Source: Halocafeteria seosinensis | Lineage: Eukaryota > Sar > Bigyra > Bicosoecida | Direction of reading: 5' to 3' | Length of the DNA stretch: 64,000 nucleotides | NCBI GenBank assembly: GCA_001687465.1 | Contig: LVLI01000281.1 | Span: 62,001 to 126,000, forward strand | In this document: positions 44,931 through 57,251 of the stretch, in pieces | Layout of the letters: the number at the start of each line of letters is the position of its first letter | Numbering within the stretch: the stretch's first letter is position 1 | The notes under the pieces: model-generated | Databases searched by the model: none | Told to the model about the DNA's origin: nothing | The model's input: the letters and a program-made list of their open reading frames with translations, nothing else | Position numbers and translations under genes: made by a program

Positions 44931-47648
44931 TTAGGCTTCGTTTCCGGCTTCTTTGCCTTCTTCCTCGTCGATCTGGATGTCACCTGCTTCGGCTCCTCCG
45001 GCTTCCTCTGATGTAGCTTGAGCGCCGCTGTTTTGCATGTTCTTGTGGGCCTTGGACATTTCCTCCTGAGCAAGTTTTTCGCGTTTATCCTGGGATTTTT
45101 TGAAGATGTTCGTCAAGACGATCAGCGCAAATCCAACGACAACAAAGACGATGACCGCGATCCACCACCGATCTTCGTGAAAAGATTTTCTTTCGAAAGT
45201 AGGTGCCAACACAAGGGAGACAACTGACATCAACTTGATCAAAATGTTCAAAGATGGACCGGAAGTGTCCTTGAACGGATCACCGACGGTGTCACCAACG
45301 ACAACGGGGTCGTGACGTTCTTTGTACAGTTCTACTAGTTCCTTTGCCAATTCTTCGATCTTACTGTCATCCCCATCGTAGTCCTCTGCAGACTGATGTT
45401 CCTTAAGCAGCTGTTTCAAGTTGCCATTGCGTGCAACCTCCTTGGCAATCGCTGCTTTCTTTACACCGAAACCACTGTAGTCAAGAACGGTTTCTCCTTC
45501 TTCGTTCTTTACGGGTTCACCTTCGGATGCACATTTCTCTACCCACTTCTTGGCGTTATCCCAAGCTCCACCAGCATTGGCCATAGTCAATGCAAGCATG
45601 AAGCCTGAGCTCAATGCGCCGACCAGTAGGCCAGCTAGTGACGGTGCGCCCAGCAAGTACCCAAGGACGGCAGGGGAAAACACCGCCAAGGTTCCAGGAA
45701 GCACCATCTCTTGGATGGCTGAAGTTGTAGCAATTTGGACACATCGCTCACTGTCGGGGAAGTATCGGGTCTCTCCACCGCACGGGACTTGGAGTTTCCC
45801 GAAATGATGATCGTTCTCGTCCTTCACCTGAAGCGCATCGAACTCCTTGTCGTAGTCCTCTTCAGATTGCCCAGGTTTCATCATAAGTTGTGGACATTGT
45901 GCGAATTGAAGCCGGACTTCCGAGATCATCGCTCGTGCAGACTTATCTACAGACAACATTGTTAAGGCAGCAAACAAGAAGGGCAACATGGCACCGATCA
46001 ATGAGCCGACGACCACGTTCGGGTCTCTCAAGGAAATTCTCTCAGGAGAAAGACCAGTTTCCTGCAAGTAAGCTTGAATCAAACCGACCGATGTAAGTAC
46101 AGCAGAGCCAATAGCAAAACCCTTTCCAGTGGCAGCGGTTGTGTTGCCAAGCGAGTCCAAGGAGTCGGTCCTGTCACGAACCTCATCACCAAGCCCAGCC
46201 ATTTCTGCGATCCCCCCAGCGTTATCGGCCACAGGACCATACGCGTCGGTAGCGAGTGTGATTCCCAGAGTGGACAGGAGGCCAACAGCGGCGAGCGAAA
46301 TTCCGTACAGATTCGCTTGGTCAGGAGCAATCTCATTACAAGCGACTATCACCACAGAGAGAGCTAAAGTAGGTACTACGACAGAGATCATACCCACACC
46401 GAATCCCTTGATAATAACGGGTGCTTCTCCGAATTTAGCTGCAGCCGAAATTTCTCTGGTCGGCTGATCTTCGTAGCTCGTGCAGTACTCTGTGAATTTA
46501 CCAACGACTTCACCAGCAACAAGACCGATGAGCACGCATCCCCACAGACGCATCCCTTCATCCGGTTCGAAGAGTGTGAGACACGGGATCAAGCAAAGAA
46601 GCATCACTAGAACCATGGCAGTGTAGATACCCCTGCTGAGTGTAGATAGAAGCTTCGAAAGGGGCGCGTTCTCATCAAGCTTACTGTAGACAACCACAGC
46701 AGTTCCGATCAGGGAGGCTACAATTCCCATTGAAGCAATCCAAAACGGAAGGGCGACATAGTTCGGCTTCAAAGGCCCTAAGATCCCATCTCCGAGGGTA
46801 CTTGTTGCAATGATCGATCCCACGAAAGACTCAAAAAGATCTGCACCCATGCCGGCTACATCACCGACGTTGTCACCAACGTTGTCTGCAATTACAGCAG
46901 GGTTTCTCGGGTCATCTTCAGGGATACCTTGTTCAACTTTGCCGACGAGATCGGCTCCAACGTCAGCTGCTTTCGTGAAAACACCGCCTCCAACACGAGC
47001 AAACAGAGCAATGCATGAAGCTCCAAACCCGAAACCGGAGAGGTAGTTCCACGTGTTGTCTCTGTGATCAAGAATGATGAACATGATCGTTAGACCGAGA
47101 AGTCCGAGTCCTACAACAGAGTTGGACATCACAGCTCCAGAAGCGAAGGAAGTCCTCAGACCAGAGCTAATGTCATTGGTGCAGGCAAAGCAAGTGGTCG
47201 CATTGGCTTTGGTAGCAATTATCATACCAATGTATCCCGCTGCGGCGGAGAGAGACGCTCCCACTACAAGACACACCGCAGTAAGGAGACCTCGCTCTTC
47301 ATCGCTGTCTTGAATAAGGATCACACTGATAGCCCCAAATACAACCAACACAAACAACGACAGGTAAAAGTACTCGGTGTGCAAAAAGGAAGTTGCTCCT
47401 TCGTTGATAAACTTCTGCAATCGCTTGACTTCCTTGGTTTGAGCTTCATCGCACCTGTGCTCTTTCATGTATTTAGCATCGAGGCTCTGCGATGAATACA
47501 ATGATAGCTTGAAGAACTCGCAATAGCGGATGTGAAAGACCATTCTTAGTGGACATACCTCTGACACGAAATACATAGCGGCAACCAGCGCTAGTGCGCC
47601 GGCCCCAATGGCAATGATGGCTGCAATCCAACAATAACGACGATTCAT
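44931..47648 (-). CDS. Membrane proton-translocating pyrophosphatase (H+-PPase)
   Basis: Exons (minus) 47648-47559 and 47486-44931 give 881 aa, with a 72-nt GTATGT...GCAG intron that is in frame and stop-free; reading through would add 24 residues. The enzyme pumps H+ across vacuolar or acidocalcisome membranes using PPi. It has about 16 membrane segments and the signature [20 protein letters not shown], followed by [19 protein letters not shown] and a second acidic motif [16 protein letters not shown] near the C-terminus. [16 protein letters not shown] has Ala where K+-dependent type I enzymes have it and type II have Lys, so type I is inferred. The last 65 residues are a charged, Glu/Ala/Gly-rich tail not usual in the family. 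Confidence 0.95.
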   Translation of the reverse strand: MNRRYCWIAAIIAIGAGALALVAAMYFVSEVCPLRMVFHIRYCEFFKLSLYSSQSLDAKYMKEHRCDEAQTKEVKRLQKFINEGATSFLHTEYFYLSLFVLVVFGAISVILIQDSDEERGLLTAVCLVVGASLSAAAGYIGMIIATKANATTCFACTNDISSGLRTSFASGAVMSNSVVGLGLLGLTIMFIILDHRDNTWNYLSGFGFGASCIALFARVGGGVFTKAADVGADLVGKVEQGIPEDDPRNPAVIADNVGDNVGDVAGMGADLFESFVGSIIATSTLGDGILGPLKPNYVALPFWIASMGIVASLIGTAVVVYSKLDENAPLSKLLSTLSRGIYTAMVLVMLLCLIPCLTLFEPDEGMRLWGCVLIGLVAGEVVGKFTEYCTSYEDQPTREISAAAKFGEAPVIIKGFGVGMISVVVPTLALSVVIVACNEIAPDQANLYGISLAAVGLLSTLGITLATDAYGPVADNAGGIAEMAGLGDEVRDRTDSLDSLGNTTAATGKGFAIGSAVLTSVGLIQAYLQETGLSPERISLRDPNVVVGSLIGAMLPFLFAALTMLSVDKSARAMISEVRLQFAQCPQLMMKPGQSEEDYDKEFDALQVKDENDHHFGKLQVPCGGETRYFPDSERCVQIATTSAIQEMVLPGTLAVFSPAVLGYLLGAPSLAGLLVGALSSGFMLALTMANAGGAWDNAKKWVEKCASEGEPVKNEEGETVLDYSGFGVKKAAIAKEVARNGNLKQLLKEHQSAEDYDGDDSKIEELAKELVELYKERHDPVVVGDTVGDPFKDTSGPSLNILIKLMSVVSLVLAPTFERKSFHEDRWWIAVIVFVVVGFALIVLTNIFKKSQDKREKLAQEEMSKAHKNMQNSGAQATSEEAGGAEAGDIQIDEEEGKEAGNEA

Positions 47649-48556
47649 ACAGTGAAAAAGATTAAAAGCTTATTCCAGAATGTCCGGGACAATTCCGGAG
47701 TGACACCCCCGGAAGAACATCCAGTCTCGCAACCCCATGTTCTTCCGCCAACACTATTCAGGCTATATCTTTCGGACCAGTCTCAATCCGGATACAAAAT
47801 GTTTAGTCATACATGTCACTCAATGGAAACTTGCCCATGCTTGCAAGAGAACACCACTCCCGTTAAAACCCAGAACATTCCATCAGATCCCCCTTACTCT
47901 TCCCTCAGGATCCTTTTTTGTAGTTTTCGGGCACCTTAGTACGTGTCCCTATGCTTCATGGTTGTGCCGTTTGCTTCACCAACGCAAAGCAGAGCATAAC
48001 TGAGATTGGGGTCAATAGCTTACCCTGAGCGGCTAAATCGGGGTCCTCAATGGGGGGACTCATTTTTCAGCCTCGTCTTTTCTTGATCGAACAACAGCGC
48101 GCAAAAAAAGGGACAAGATCCGCGGTATCTTGTTTGTCTTTCCTTTTTCTTGGTTCAATGCCACACAGCTTTCGGTCGCCAGGGCACGATATCTCCTTCT
48201 CTCTCTGTTTCGGTCACAAACAGGGAGCACGACGTCGGAATCAATCCAATGTCCATCGATTTTACTGTTATGGGTCGGGATCCAAACACTCTGGGGCGGG
48301 CAGTGGTGGGGCTGTGTCCCGGACATCCCGCGCCGTCTGTGTCCCTCGTTAGCGTGAGAAGTTATATGCAGGAAGGAGCGAATACAACGTATGGCATCAG
48401 TATGAAAATTTCGACCCTTTCGATTGATGTCGGAAGACGAAATACTATGGTGTGCCCAAGACGGTTCTCTACTAATCAGATCTTGTCGCACATTGCAATA
48501 GCGTCATACCCTACAAATGTTCATCTTGTACCATTTGGCAATACCGCCCACTATTA
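47649..48556. other. Intergenic, no gene seen
   Basis: About 0.9 kb upstream of the H+-PPase and downstream of the WrbA gene. Frames of 75-143 codons on both strands show no family motif. Confidence 0.55.
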
Positions 48557-49344
48557 TTAAGCACGGCCCTTCTTCAAGTTGCCGGCAACCGTAGCGAAGT
48601 GACCACCATAGTCTCGGCAAAGCGTGAGTTCGCTTTCAGACGGTTGACGAGCACCGTCGGCACCAGCAAAGGAACCAGGGCCGTACGCACTACCTCCACG
48701 GACTTCGGAGTTATCAAACATCACTGGGTTAATATAGCCCATTGGCACATATATCATCCCATGATGTGTAAGTTGGGTCAATGTCGTCAACGCAGTGGTT
48801 TCCTGTCCACCTCCTTGGGTACCAGTGCAGAAGAAAACTCCAGCAGGTTTGCCGACAAGGGCACCCTGCTGCCAAAGACTGCCAGTGGAGTCAAAAAAAG
48901 CTTTCATCTGAGCAGCCATCATGCCGAACCGCGTCGGAATGCCGAACAGTACACCGTCGTATTCAGTCAAGTCCTTTGCCGTAGCGACGGGATCGTCGGA
49001 CTTGGCAGGAGCATGCATCTTTGTGAGCACTGCACAAACGCGCCCAGAAATCATTAAAGAAGCAAATAATTGCTGACTTTGGAATACAGGACCGTTGTTT
49101 TAAAATTCTACCATACCTTCTTCAGGAAGAGTTTCCGGAACCTGCTTTAGATCTACGGTAGCCCCTTTGGACTCAAGCCCTTTCTTCACTTCTTGCGCCA
49201 TCTGCATTAAAATAGCCAGTCTTGAACAGGGAATAACATCTTTCAAGTTTTTGATGCAAACAACGAGCACTCTTAACTTACAGTGCGGACATGTCCATAC
49301 ATTGAGTAATAAACGATAAGGATTGAGGTCCCTTCAGCTGCCAT
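48557..49344 (-). CDS. wrbA: NAD(P)H:quinone oxidoreductase, WrbA/flavodoxin family
   Basis: Exons (minus) 49344-49282, 49201-49117, 49029-48557 give 206 aa, the usual WrbA length. The flavodoxin FMN loop is SILIVYYSMYGHVRTMA, joined across the first intron. Other WrbA blocks are DLTEYDGVLFGIPTRFGMM, FFDSTGSLWQQGAL, STGTQGGGQE-like CTGTQGGGQE, and ADGARQPSESEL. WrbA enzymes are FMN-dependent two-electron quinone reductases that limit semiquinone stress in the cytosol. Introns are 80 and 87 nt. The start is the only ATG compatible with the first strand. No targeting peptide. Confidence 0.95.
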
Positions 49345-50087
49345 TTTGTTTCGGCTGCGAGGGTGAAGAAGGTTAGAAAAGCAAGAAATAATCCAAATAT
49401 CAATGGGTGAGTGCGAATCGGAACTCTTTAAAACATTTGACGTTGACGGCTCCTAGAAGACAGAGGTGTCTTTCTGGAAGATACTGTGGCGCTTCCAGAA
49501 ACATTCCGCGCGAAGATCCACGCGCGTCGATTAATTACCATGTATTCTCCCCTCATTATTAGCCCCCCCATCCTCGACCACCTACAACACTCAATCCGCA
49601 GTCTTACAGATTGGAGGACACTTTTGTCATTGCCAGTCCGTGGGTCAATGGAAGACCACATGCCTCCTTCCAAGGGGCATTGCCTGCTAACGCCGCAGCC
49701 GCGACTCTCACTCAGCTTACCTTTTTGATTCAATTAGTTAATGACTGCTAATTTTCAGTTGAGTTCTCTTTTCGCAATTGTAGTCGCACTTTGCTCTCCC
49801 AAACAATCCAAGATTTTCTTCTAATAGTGGAAACCAACAGCCTCCTGAACTCTGCAGAACATGTTTCTGGAAAGGCACGCTGGTCATGACTCTTCGCCCG
49901 CTACTTCAAGCACAGTAGAACCACACAATCTTTTGTTGGATCTAGATAAGACGCCCATTCTCCTTGAAGGATGGACGCAAACAAACGATGACGGCCAGCT
50001 ATGCTATTGTCTACTTGTGATATTACGTCCGTATCAGGAGTCGGACCTCTCGGATTGGAGTTCAGCTTTGCCGGTAGGTTGAGGAGA
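49345..50087. other. Divergent intergenic region
   Basis: About 0.74 kb between the WrbA gene (-) and NSRP1 gene (+) starts. A 73-codon plus-strand frame at 49861-50082 is not supported by any motif. Confidence 0.5.
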
Positions 50088-51424
50088 ATGAAACTGTCTC
50101 TCGGTTCCAAGAAGTAAGGAGTGTCTCATTGCAGACGAATATGATGTGATGATGTGCAGATGGTTTCAATGATGAATTTTCCTGCATTTCCTTCCCACTG
50201 TTGAATGCAGATATGGTCTTGTCAAAAAGAAAGGCCAGAAATCGAATGAATCTGGTTCAGGTGCCTCAGCCCATAAACCAGCCCTGTTCTCCATGGATGA
50301 TGGAGATGACGATGAGGGGCAAGGGGAGAAACAGACCAACAAGCAAGAAAACAGGGACGATAGATCTCGAGTAAATCGGTACTTACAGCAGCAGAAACAA
50401 CAGGATTACTCGACCAAACGAGCTCGAGAGGAGGCGTTGAACTTGGATTCCAGCATTTTCGATTATGACTCATGGAAGGGGAAGGCTGATCAAGAGAGAC
50501 AGAAACAAGAAGAGCTTAGGAAACAACAGGATACGAAGAAGCCTCGCTACATTCAGAATCTTATGAAACAGGCAGAGAAGCGAGAGCGAGAACAAGAGGA
50601 ACTACGGGAGCGGTACGATTGCCACGTAATTGATCGCAAGTGTTACAACAGGCTTCAAACCGTGTTTTTTTTGCAGGAAAATTCTTCGTGAGCAAGAACA
50701 AGAAGCTGCCCAAGGTGACACAGAAAAATTCATTACATCAGCGTAAGCAATCATTTTGAGAATGGATGCTTGTTCGACATGCAACCAACTCTCGAATTCG
50801 TGCAGGTACAAGAAAAGACTGGAAGAACGAGAACGAATGAGGGAACTTGAAAGGCTGGAGGAAGAGAAAGAAGCACGAGAAGATGTAACTAAAACTCAGG
50901 ATTTTAGTGGCTTCTACCGTAACATTCTGGCTAGTCAAGTAGGCGGCACAGGTTCTGGCGACCATCTGGCTTCTGGGGATACAATTGATCCATCTCGACT
51001 ACCAGAGTCCCAGGCCAATGCGCTGAAGGAATTCCAAAACACCAGAAGCACACATAGCAGTAAGAATGCGAACGACAGGGACAGGGAAGTCACCAACGTG
51101 TCTCATGCACCTGCCATCGCTGTACATGCGGAGGAGGAAATCGAGCTTGGAGAGTCCAGCAAACACGAGCCTACGGCTACAAGTCACACTGCCTCGGAGC
51201 CGCGAGGAGTAGAAGTACATAAGTCTTCGGAGAGTGACAATACCAAAGAACTTGGTGATGCGGAACTAAATGTGATTCAGAAGATTACCGGCTCCAGATA
51301 TACTGGCCAGCTAGAGAAAGAGGATCGCCAGACTCCGACCGTATCTTCTACGGGAAGAAGAACTGGGGAAACAGAAATCGAAGCGGCGAAGCGACGGGCG
51401 CTAGAGCGCAGGAAAAAATCCTGA
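50088..51424 (+). CDS. NSRP1: NSRP1/CCDC55-like nuclear speckle splicing regulator
   Basis: Exons 50088-50113, 50211-50612, 50677-50742 and 50806-51424 give 370 aa. The 26-nt first exon encodes MKLSLGSK and joins to YGLVKKKG, the family's short N-terminal motif. The conserved KPALF...DDGDDDE, DYDSWKG, KKPRYIQNLMKQAEKRE, EKFITSAYKKRLEER and TKTQDFSGFYRNIL blocks follow in the order seen in NSRP1. The middle is a highly charged coiled coil and the C-terminal half is polar and disordered. NSRP1 binds splicing factors and modulates alternative splice-site choice in nuclear speckles. Both small exon joins restore the conserved EKFITSAYKK block, so the structure is well supported. Confidence 0.92.
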
Positions 51425-51911
51425 TTCTACCTGCAGGTATTGGTGCAGAGTGCTCAGAGAGGTTAAGTTAATGTGCTTTTTCCGTCAGAAACTGTTGTAC
51501 GTTGTATGAGGCTTTTTAATCTAAGATACACAGGAAAGAAGCGAGGGTCTGGATGGAATTCACAGCCGGGGCAACCGTTACGGGGACTTCTTACGAGGAA
51601 ATAAAGCCGCATTTTATTAGAGCGTACTACATATGCTTTGCTTGTGCTGCAAATATGAAGAGCACGGTGCTCTCTATCCTAAACTCGGTTGTTGTTGTCA
51701 AGATCGTCTTGCGTATTTTCAGCTGTTGGCGTCTTGCGATTTCTTCCCGTGCGTTGTTTACGTCTATGGATAAACCACTAGCAAGAAATAATGCTGGAGC
51801 GGAAACATCAACTTTGTTGAGTTTCGTAGCTATTGGTAGCCACCAAGCCACTAGCGTACTTCGATGAACGCCTTACGTTTACGTTTCCGTACTTGCCCTG
51901 TAGTGACTCTG
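51425..51911. other. Convergent intergenic region between NSRP1 and EED
   Basis: Nearly 0.5 kb between two stop codons facing each other. No gene recognised; presumably 3' untranslated sequence. Confidence 0.5.
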
Positions 51912-54324
51912 CTAATTACTCAACTCGCCCGTCGATATTTTCTTCGGGTTAATATCACATAGTTCCCACCTCCATATTCTTCCATCATCAGTTACGTAAA
52001 GTAAAGACCTCCCATCACTGGAAAAGGCAGTATGACGAACTGTAGAAGGTTTCACATTCGGTGGAGTCAACACAGCCAGCGGTTTGACGTTGTAGTGCAC
52101 GTTGACAGTACCGAAAGGCTCTTTCAGACTGCTATCACCGTCCTCATCATCTTCGTCACCATCTGCATCTACACTGCTGTTTGCTCCATCGTTAGCGTGC
52201 TGTACTGGAGGAAGACAGTGAGCAGGTGTGGGAGAGGTTTCTCCATCTATTTCCCAAACAAAAACGTTGCCAACGCCGTTCCCTGTTGCAAGTAAAGTTC
52301 TTGAAGGATTTAAAGCCATTCTAATGAACCACAGCGTAGCATCATGCATGCCATATTCGCGGACTACAGTCGCGGACTCCTGAAGCAAAAAATGTATGAA
52401 ACAATGTGAGCGTGGTATAACCCACAAAGACTTTACTTACCTTTGCCTGGTGAATGTCTGGGTACCAGAGTACAGCGTGGTTCGCGGTGGATTTGGACAG
52501 CAGTAAATTACCAAGCCAAAGAACGTGGTCGACATAGTCCACGTGTATCTGCAGATGAAACGAACCGGAGGATTCAATCCAGGCAAACCTACAAATATAT
52601 GTATTGCATCTAGCATACCTTGGTCGTGCTAAACGCTGGGAACTGACAGCACAAAGAATGGAATGGATACATGCTGTTTCTCTTGAACTTATAGCTCTCG
52701 TCAATGGCGTGGGTGATTTCCGGAGTATCCAGGGCCCATATCTTAACTGTATTGTCCATCCCAGACGAGGCAAAGCATTGTCCCAGAGGGTGAAAATCAG
52801 CTGCGAGGACTTCATCCCGGTGGCCTCCTTCCCCAGCAAAAATGGCAATACAAACTCCATTTTCCACATTCCATAAGCGTACAGACTCATCCTTGGAGGC
52901 TGAAAGCAGTAGATGTCGATCGGTTGGATGCCATACGATGTGGTTTATCGAATTTCCTTGGCCTTGAAGAGTCTGGGCGCATACAAATTAACATTTCTTT
53001 CAGTAAGGCTAATCTATTAATAAAATGACATAAGCGTACCTGGTATACACGCTTCTGAGCTGGGTCAATGATGCGAATTAAACCCCGTTCCCCTCCTACC
53101 GCTACCAATGGGGCAGAAACATCATCGATAGGATCACAAAATGAAGAAGTTTCACTGTCCGTTAAGCAAAATACAGGAGCCCATGCGCACGTAAAGTACT
53201 CCTCCTTTTTCTGCAAAGTAACAGTTTGAGTGAATAGCAGAGTCATGCAGTCAGACCTTGACGGGATACATACATCTTCATCAACGTAGCTTTGAAGAGG
53301 AACTATAGCCCCGTTTGGTTTGTTCTCATAGATAGTGAGCTGCGGCAGTATAGTGAAACGTTGTTATATCTGTTCAAGTCGTTGGGGCAGTTGGGACACA
53401 TACTTGGTTGCTACCGCAAGTGGCAAACATGCGATCGATCTTCCTCTTCAGAGCGAACTGAGACGCATGCTTTAATTTGTACTCGTCATCTTCAAACTGA
53501 CCTCGATCATACCCATTCTTATCAAGGGAAAGTGCCGGATCGTATTCGGAAAGATCCTTACTAAGGACCGTCGAAGAGGTCTGAGTCGATTCAGGAACGT
53601 CTCCTCCTTCAATAATGGCCGATACAACATCTATCTCTTGGTCCCTTTCACCTGCACCTATGCCATAATTTTCATTATCTTTGTTGGTTCCATCAAGTTC
53701 TGTCTGGCTTTCACCAGCGCTTCCCTCTGAATGAGGCTGTGGCATGGAGTCCAAGCGAGTACCTTCCTTGGAACTCTGTTGTGCAGCATTACTGACAGTT
53801 ATGGTTGAGCTTCCGCTCGCAGCGCTGGATTGGCGATTTCCGTTATTGACTGCCGCAGCTGTGTTGGATGTGGAGCTACATGTTTGCTTCGTTTCTTTCC
53901 TAGGCTGCTCCATTTGAATTACCTCTTCATCCTCGGTGGCGCTCTCTCTTGACGCCCACGTGACGGCAGAACTCCTGCCATTCTGTTCATCTGCAGCAGA
54001 TGCGGAATCGGTACCCGTAACATTAGGGGTGGAGGTCTCTGTTTCATCCTCTGTATCGTCAAAATCCACGGAAGGCCCACGGGAGGCGCTTCGTCTTTGG
54101 GTCATATTGTCCCGGGGATATTCATAGCTCTCATTTGGGCTCTCCTCCGGATCCACGTCTTCCGTAACAACTTGGCAGAAAGCTAAACAATAGACCGGCT
54201 TCCTGTGGTTCTCCTGGACGTAGTTTACGAGCTTGAAAGAGCCTTGTTTGCCCTTGCGACAGCTAATCCGGCGGCTGCCCGAGTTACCTGAGGCACTTTT
54301 GCCACCTCGTTTGCCTTTAGGCAT
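51912..54324 (-). CDS. EED: EED/ESC-type WD40 protein (Polycomb repressive complex 2)
   Basis: Exons (minus) 54324-53404, 53339-53274, 53210-53040, 52972-52619, 52548-52441, 52379-51912 give 695 aa; EED and plant FIE are about 370-440. WD blocks follow EED throughout: ATCGSNQLTIYENKPNG, PLVAVGGERGLIRIIDP, NSINHIVWHPTDRHLLLS, GHRDEVLAADFHPLG, VDYVDHVLWLGNLLLSKS, and DDGRIWRWELC. The size comes from about 240 acidic, Ser/Thr-rich residues (about 52-290) inserted in the first blade. Human EED's trimethyl-lysine cage (F97, Y148, W364, Y365) aligns with Y45, F335, W557 and F558, so all positions stay aromatic. Function: H3K27me3 reading and support of E(z)-type methyltransferase in the nucleus. 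The start MPKGKRGG is the first ATG in frame. Confidence 0.93.
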
Positions 54325-54975
54325 TGTATTCACGCATACGGGGAAAAACCACAAGGGGAGAAAACGGATTCCTCCTCTAAATTAGAATATTGAATTAAAT
54401 GTCTGGGGACCAATCCATTGCCAAAGCCTGCACTCAATGATCAAGGATGGGACCAGACAATCTTTTGTGGTACTTCTAGCACGCGAGGAATTAATTCATT
54501 GAAGGCCCTGCCCTGGTGTCAATAAAGAACCCATGACATACCACCCAAAAAAACTTGACTGAAGTTTTATAGAAGGATCAAAGAAGCAGAGCGGAAGGTA
54601 AAGAAATGAGCGCTTCCGAGGTACTGCTGGTTGCAGTTGTGGTCAGTGGCAATAATACCCTAAGTAATCATTGGAACACAGGGCTTGGAAATTACAGTGT
54701 GCATATGTTCAGGATTTAACGGAATGGTGGGGGATTCAAACAACTGAGATAACATACTCAGTATGCCAGCGTTCGTGAACCCTGTCACGGACGCCTCCAA
54801 TGAGCTTCACAAGCGTTCGTGGTTGAAGTCACGGAACAAGGTTGGCAGAATCTAAGCATACTCAAATTTAAGTTGATTGACGAATTGATACGTGAAGCAG
54901 CTTGTCATATAGCGTCATTTGGATTGCATTAAATCGTTTGCGTGAAACTAGTGCTAGACGCTTCTCTTGTAAATA
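54325..54975. other. Divergent intergenic region between EED and CHCHD2
   Basis: About 0.65 kb, no gene seen. Confidence 0.5.
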
Positions 54976-55930
54976 ATGCCACGGTAAGTGCATCTGCGCA
55001 ACTTTCGAGAAGACTGTCGAACGAAGTTTCAGAAGCTGCAACTTACATGAGGGCATTGCGAGGATGTTTTCCGGTTATATTGATTGTATATTTCGACTTT
55101 TACACGGATCATGGTGTCTGAAACGCTTATCTGACTATGATATGGGCCGTAGACATATGTGAGGCTGATGGAATGACATCATCAGCAACAAAAAGCATAG
55201 GGTACGACCCAAAGGGGAGAAGCAGGGGACATTGAAACGACAAAAAAGCATATGGTATACGGTTCGTGGGGACTAGCGTGAAAGCCTCAGCAAATGACAT
55301 TTACACTAGTGGCGAATGAATAAGTCTGACTATTTTTCTCTGTCAGTTCCAGGTCTAGATCTCGTGGAAGTAGCGGAGGTGGTGGTGGCCTCTTCGGAGG
55401 ATTTGGAGGCCGAAGCCAGTCGCGTGGCTCCACACCACCTGCTTCAGCTCCTTCAAGGTACGTACTGAGTCACCAAGTGGCCGTTGCTTCCCATATGTGC
55501 ATAGAGGCTAGATTTTGTGTTTGTATTTTGCTGTTACAGACAACCAGCGCAGCGTTCGTCCTCACCGCCTGCTCGTCAACAGGCGCCTCAGCAGCAATCT
55601 GGAGGTGGCGGCGGATTACTGTCTGGCATCGGTTCAACCATAGCACAGGGTATGGCTTTCGGTGGAGGTTCAGCGGTTGCTCACCGCGCAGTTGATGCTG
55701 TTGCTGGACCAAGACAAGTGGAACACGTTCATTCGGGAGGTGAAGAAGGACAGCAACCTGCTCAACAGCAGGCTGGAGCAGCGCAAGAAGGCATTGGTGG
55801 TCAGGATTGTGCCCAAATACAGCAGGAGATGAACCGTTGCTTTGAAACTAATTCTCACGACATAAGTATCTGTCAGCAATATGTTGACATGTTCAAGGAA
55901 TGCCAGCAACAGCAGCAAGACTTCCGCTAA
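54976..55930 (+). CDS. CHCHD2: CHCHD2/Mix17-like twin CX9C mitochondrial protein
   Basis: Exons 54976-54983, 55347-55457 and 55540-55930 give 169 aa. The first coding exon is 8 nt (ATG, CCA and two bases of Arg), followed by a 363-nt intron, the longest in the window; the join yields MPRSRSRSRGSSGGG, very like the MPRGSRSR start of CHCHD2. A Gly/Ser/Gln-rich middle and a hydrophobic GLLSGIGSTIAQGMAFGGGSA segment precede the CHCH domain, with cysteines in CAQIQQEMNRC and CQQYVDMFKEC (two CX9C). Such proteins are imported by the MIA pathway into the intermembrane space and affect respiration. The last two exons are firm; the 8-nt exon rests on the N-terminal match and phase. Confidence 0.87.
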
Positions 55931-56088
55931 CTTTGGAGTGCAATAGTGGCCATACTCAAGATGAGTCACTACCATGATCTCCTTCCACGGGGAATACGAG
56001 TGCAAACCGTCGCCTTAAAGGGTGACGCGACTAAAATATACACCAAGGGTATCTTGCCATGACTGGGAAAAAATCGCTATCTGCTACG

Positions 56089-57251
56089 TCATTCTATTCT
56101 CTCTGATTCGGTTTCCTCGGAGTCGTCGATGAAATGCCCCATCCGACTCGCTTTGGTGTGAATGTAAGACGCTGCAAGATCTGAAACGGGCTGAAGGCGC
56201 AGTGGAATGCGTTTCTCTATGTGTAAGCCAAAGCTCTGCAGCTCAGTCATCTTCCGGGGGTTATTCGTTAATAAGCGCAGAGGCAACGTTGACAAGGGAG
56301 TACCCGCAGGAACTGTGCGCTCAACCAAATCTAACATTATATCGCGAGTAGCCGCATATTCCCTTGAGTCATCTGGAAGTCCTAAGGCTCGATTAGCGTC
56401 CACTGTGTCTTTGTGTTCCCTTTCCTGTAAGTCGTACGCCGCAACTTTGGCGGCGAGACCAATTCCCCGTCCTTCCTGGAGTAGATAGAGAATAGCCCCT
56501 CCTTCGGGCGCTTCCTGAATAAGCTGCAGGAGATCATAATAATGTATGTTATCAAATTATGCAAACATGATTTGTATTGAATGCAATGTCAACACACACC
56601 TTCATGCTACGTTCTAACTGCTGCGAACAGTCACACTTGAGTGAGCCAAATATTTCGCTCGTAAAGCACGCATCCTGGACACGTAAGAGCAGAGGCCTGT
56701 CCTTCAAGCTGTCCAAGTATTTGCCATCTTTGATAGCTTCCGCTATAGGAGTATGAGGAGCCATCATCAACGTGGCCTCTTTTCCTGTGTAGCTACACAC
56801 ATAAACCCGCGTATGGAATATTCCTGCAGAACAAGGCCACATACACGTTGATTTCAGCATAACTTTTCTCCTTTCGCGGGAAACAATTCACTAGTGGGAA
56901 CCCAGAGAAAATCTAGCGTACGAGGTATAACATACCATGCTTGGTCGGTAATTCGCAGGAGCTCCGATAGACAAAGGTGCCGCGGGAGCATTCCTCCGCA
57001 GAGCGCGAGGAGGAGGAGCCGAGATGCACGTTGCGCTCTGAACACCCATTCGCTGCCCAGGGCCCATTCCTACTGGCATTCCCTGCATAATGCCCGTTCT
57101 GTCTGGTGCCGTGCGCCGATAAATGATTGCCACCATCGTCTGTGGCATCAACATGAAAGTGACTGACGCAATTCGGCGCCTGCCGTGTGCCGTGACGGTA
57201 TTCTCCCATCCGTTCAGATGATGATAAGCATGAACATTCACTTTTACCCAT
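56089..57251 (-). CDS. ribA: GTP cyclohydrolase II (riboflavin synthesis)
   Basis: Exons (minus) 57251-56936, 56823-56600, 56523-56089 give 324 aa. It opens the GTP imidazole ring in the first step of riboflavin synthesis. The chain joins SCELPTKHG to IFHTRVYVCSYTG, then the zinc site DACFTSEIFGSLKCDCSQQ (Cys-x10-Cys-x-Cys), YLLQEGRGIGLAAKVAAYDL, DTVDANRALGLPDDSREY, and RLLTNNPRKMTELQSFG. It stands alone, without the DHBP synthase domain fused in plants. The first 95 residues are Ser/Gly/His-rich, without family similarity, and the true start is uncertain. The second intron has the donor GTGTGT. Convergent with CHCHD2. Confidence 0.92.

Noticed and set aside
49861-50082. 73-codon plus-strand frame before NSRP1
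   Set aside because: It does not join NSRP1 in frame, and the short MKLSLGSK exon explains the NSRP1 start better.
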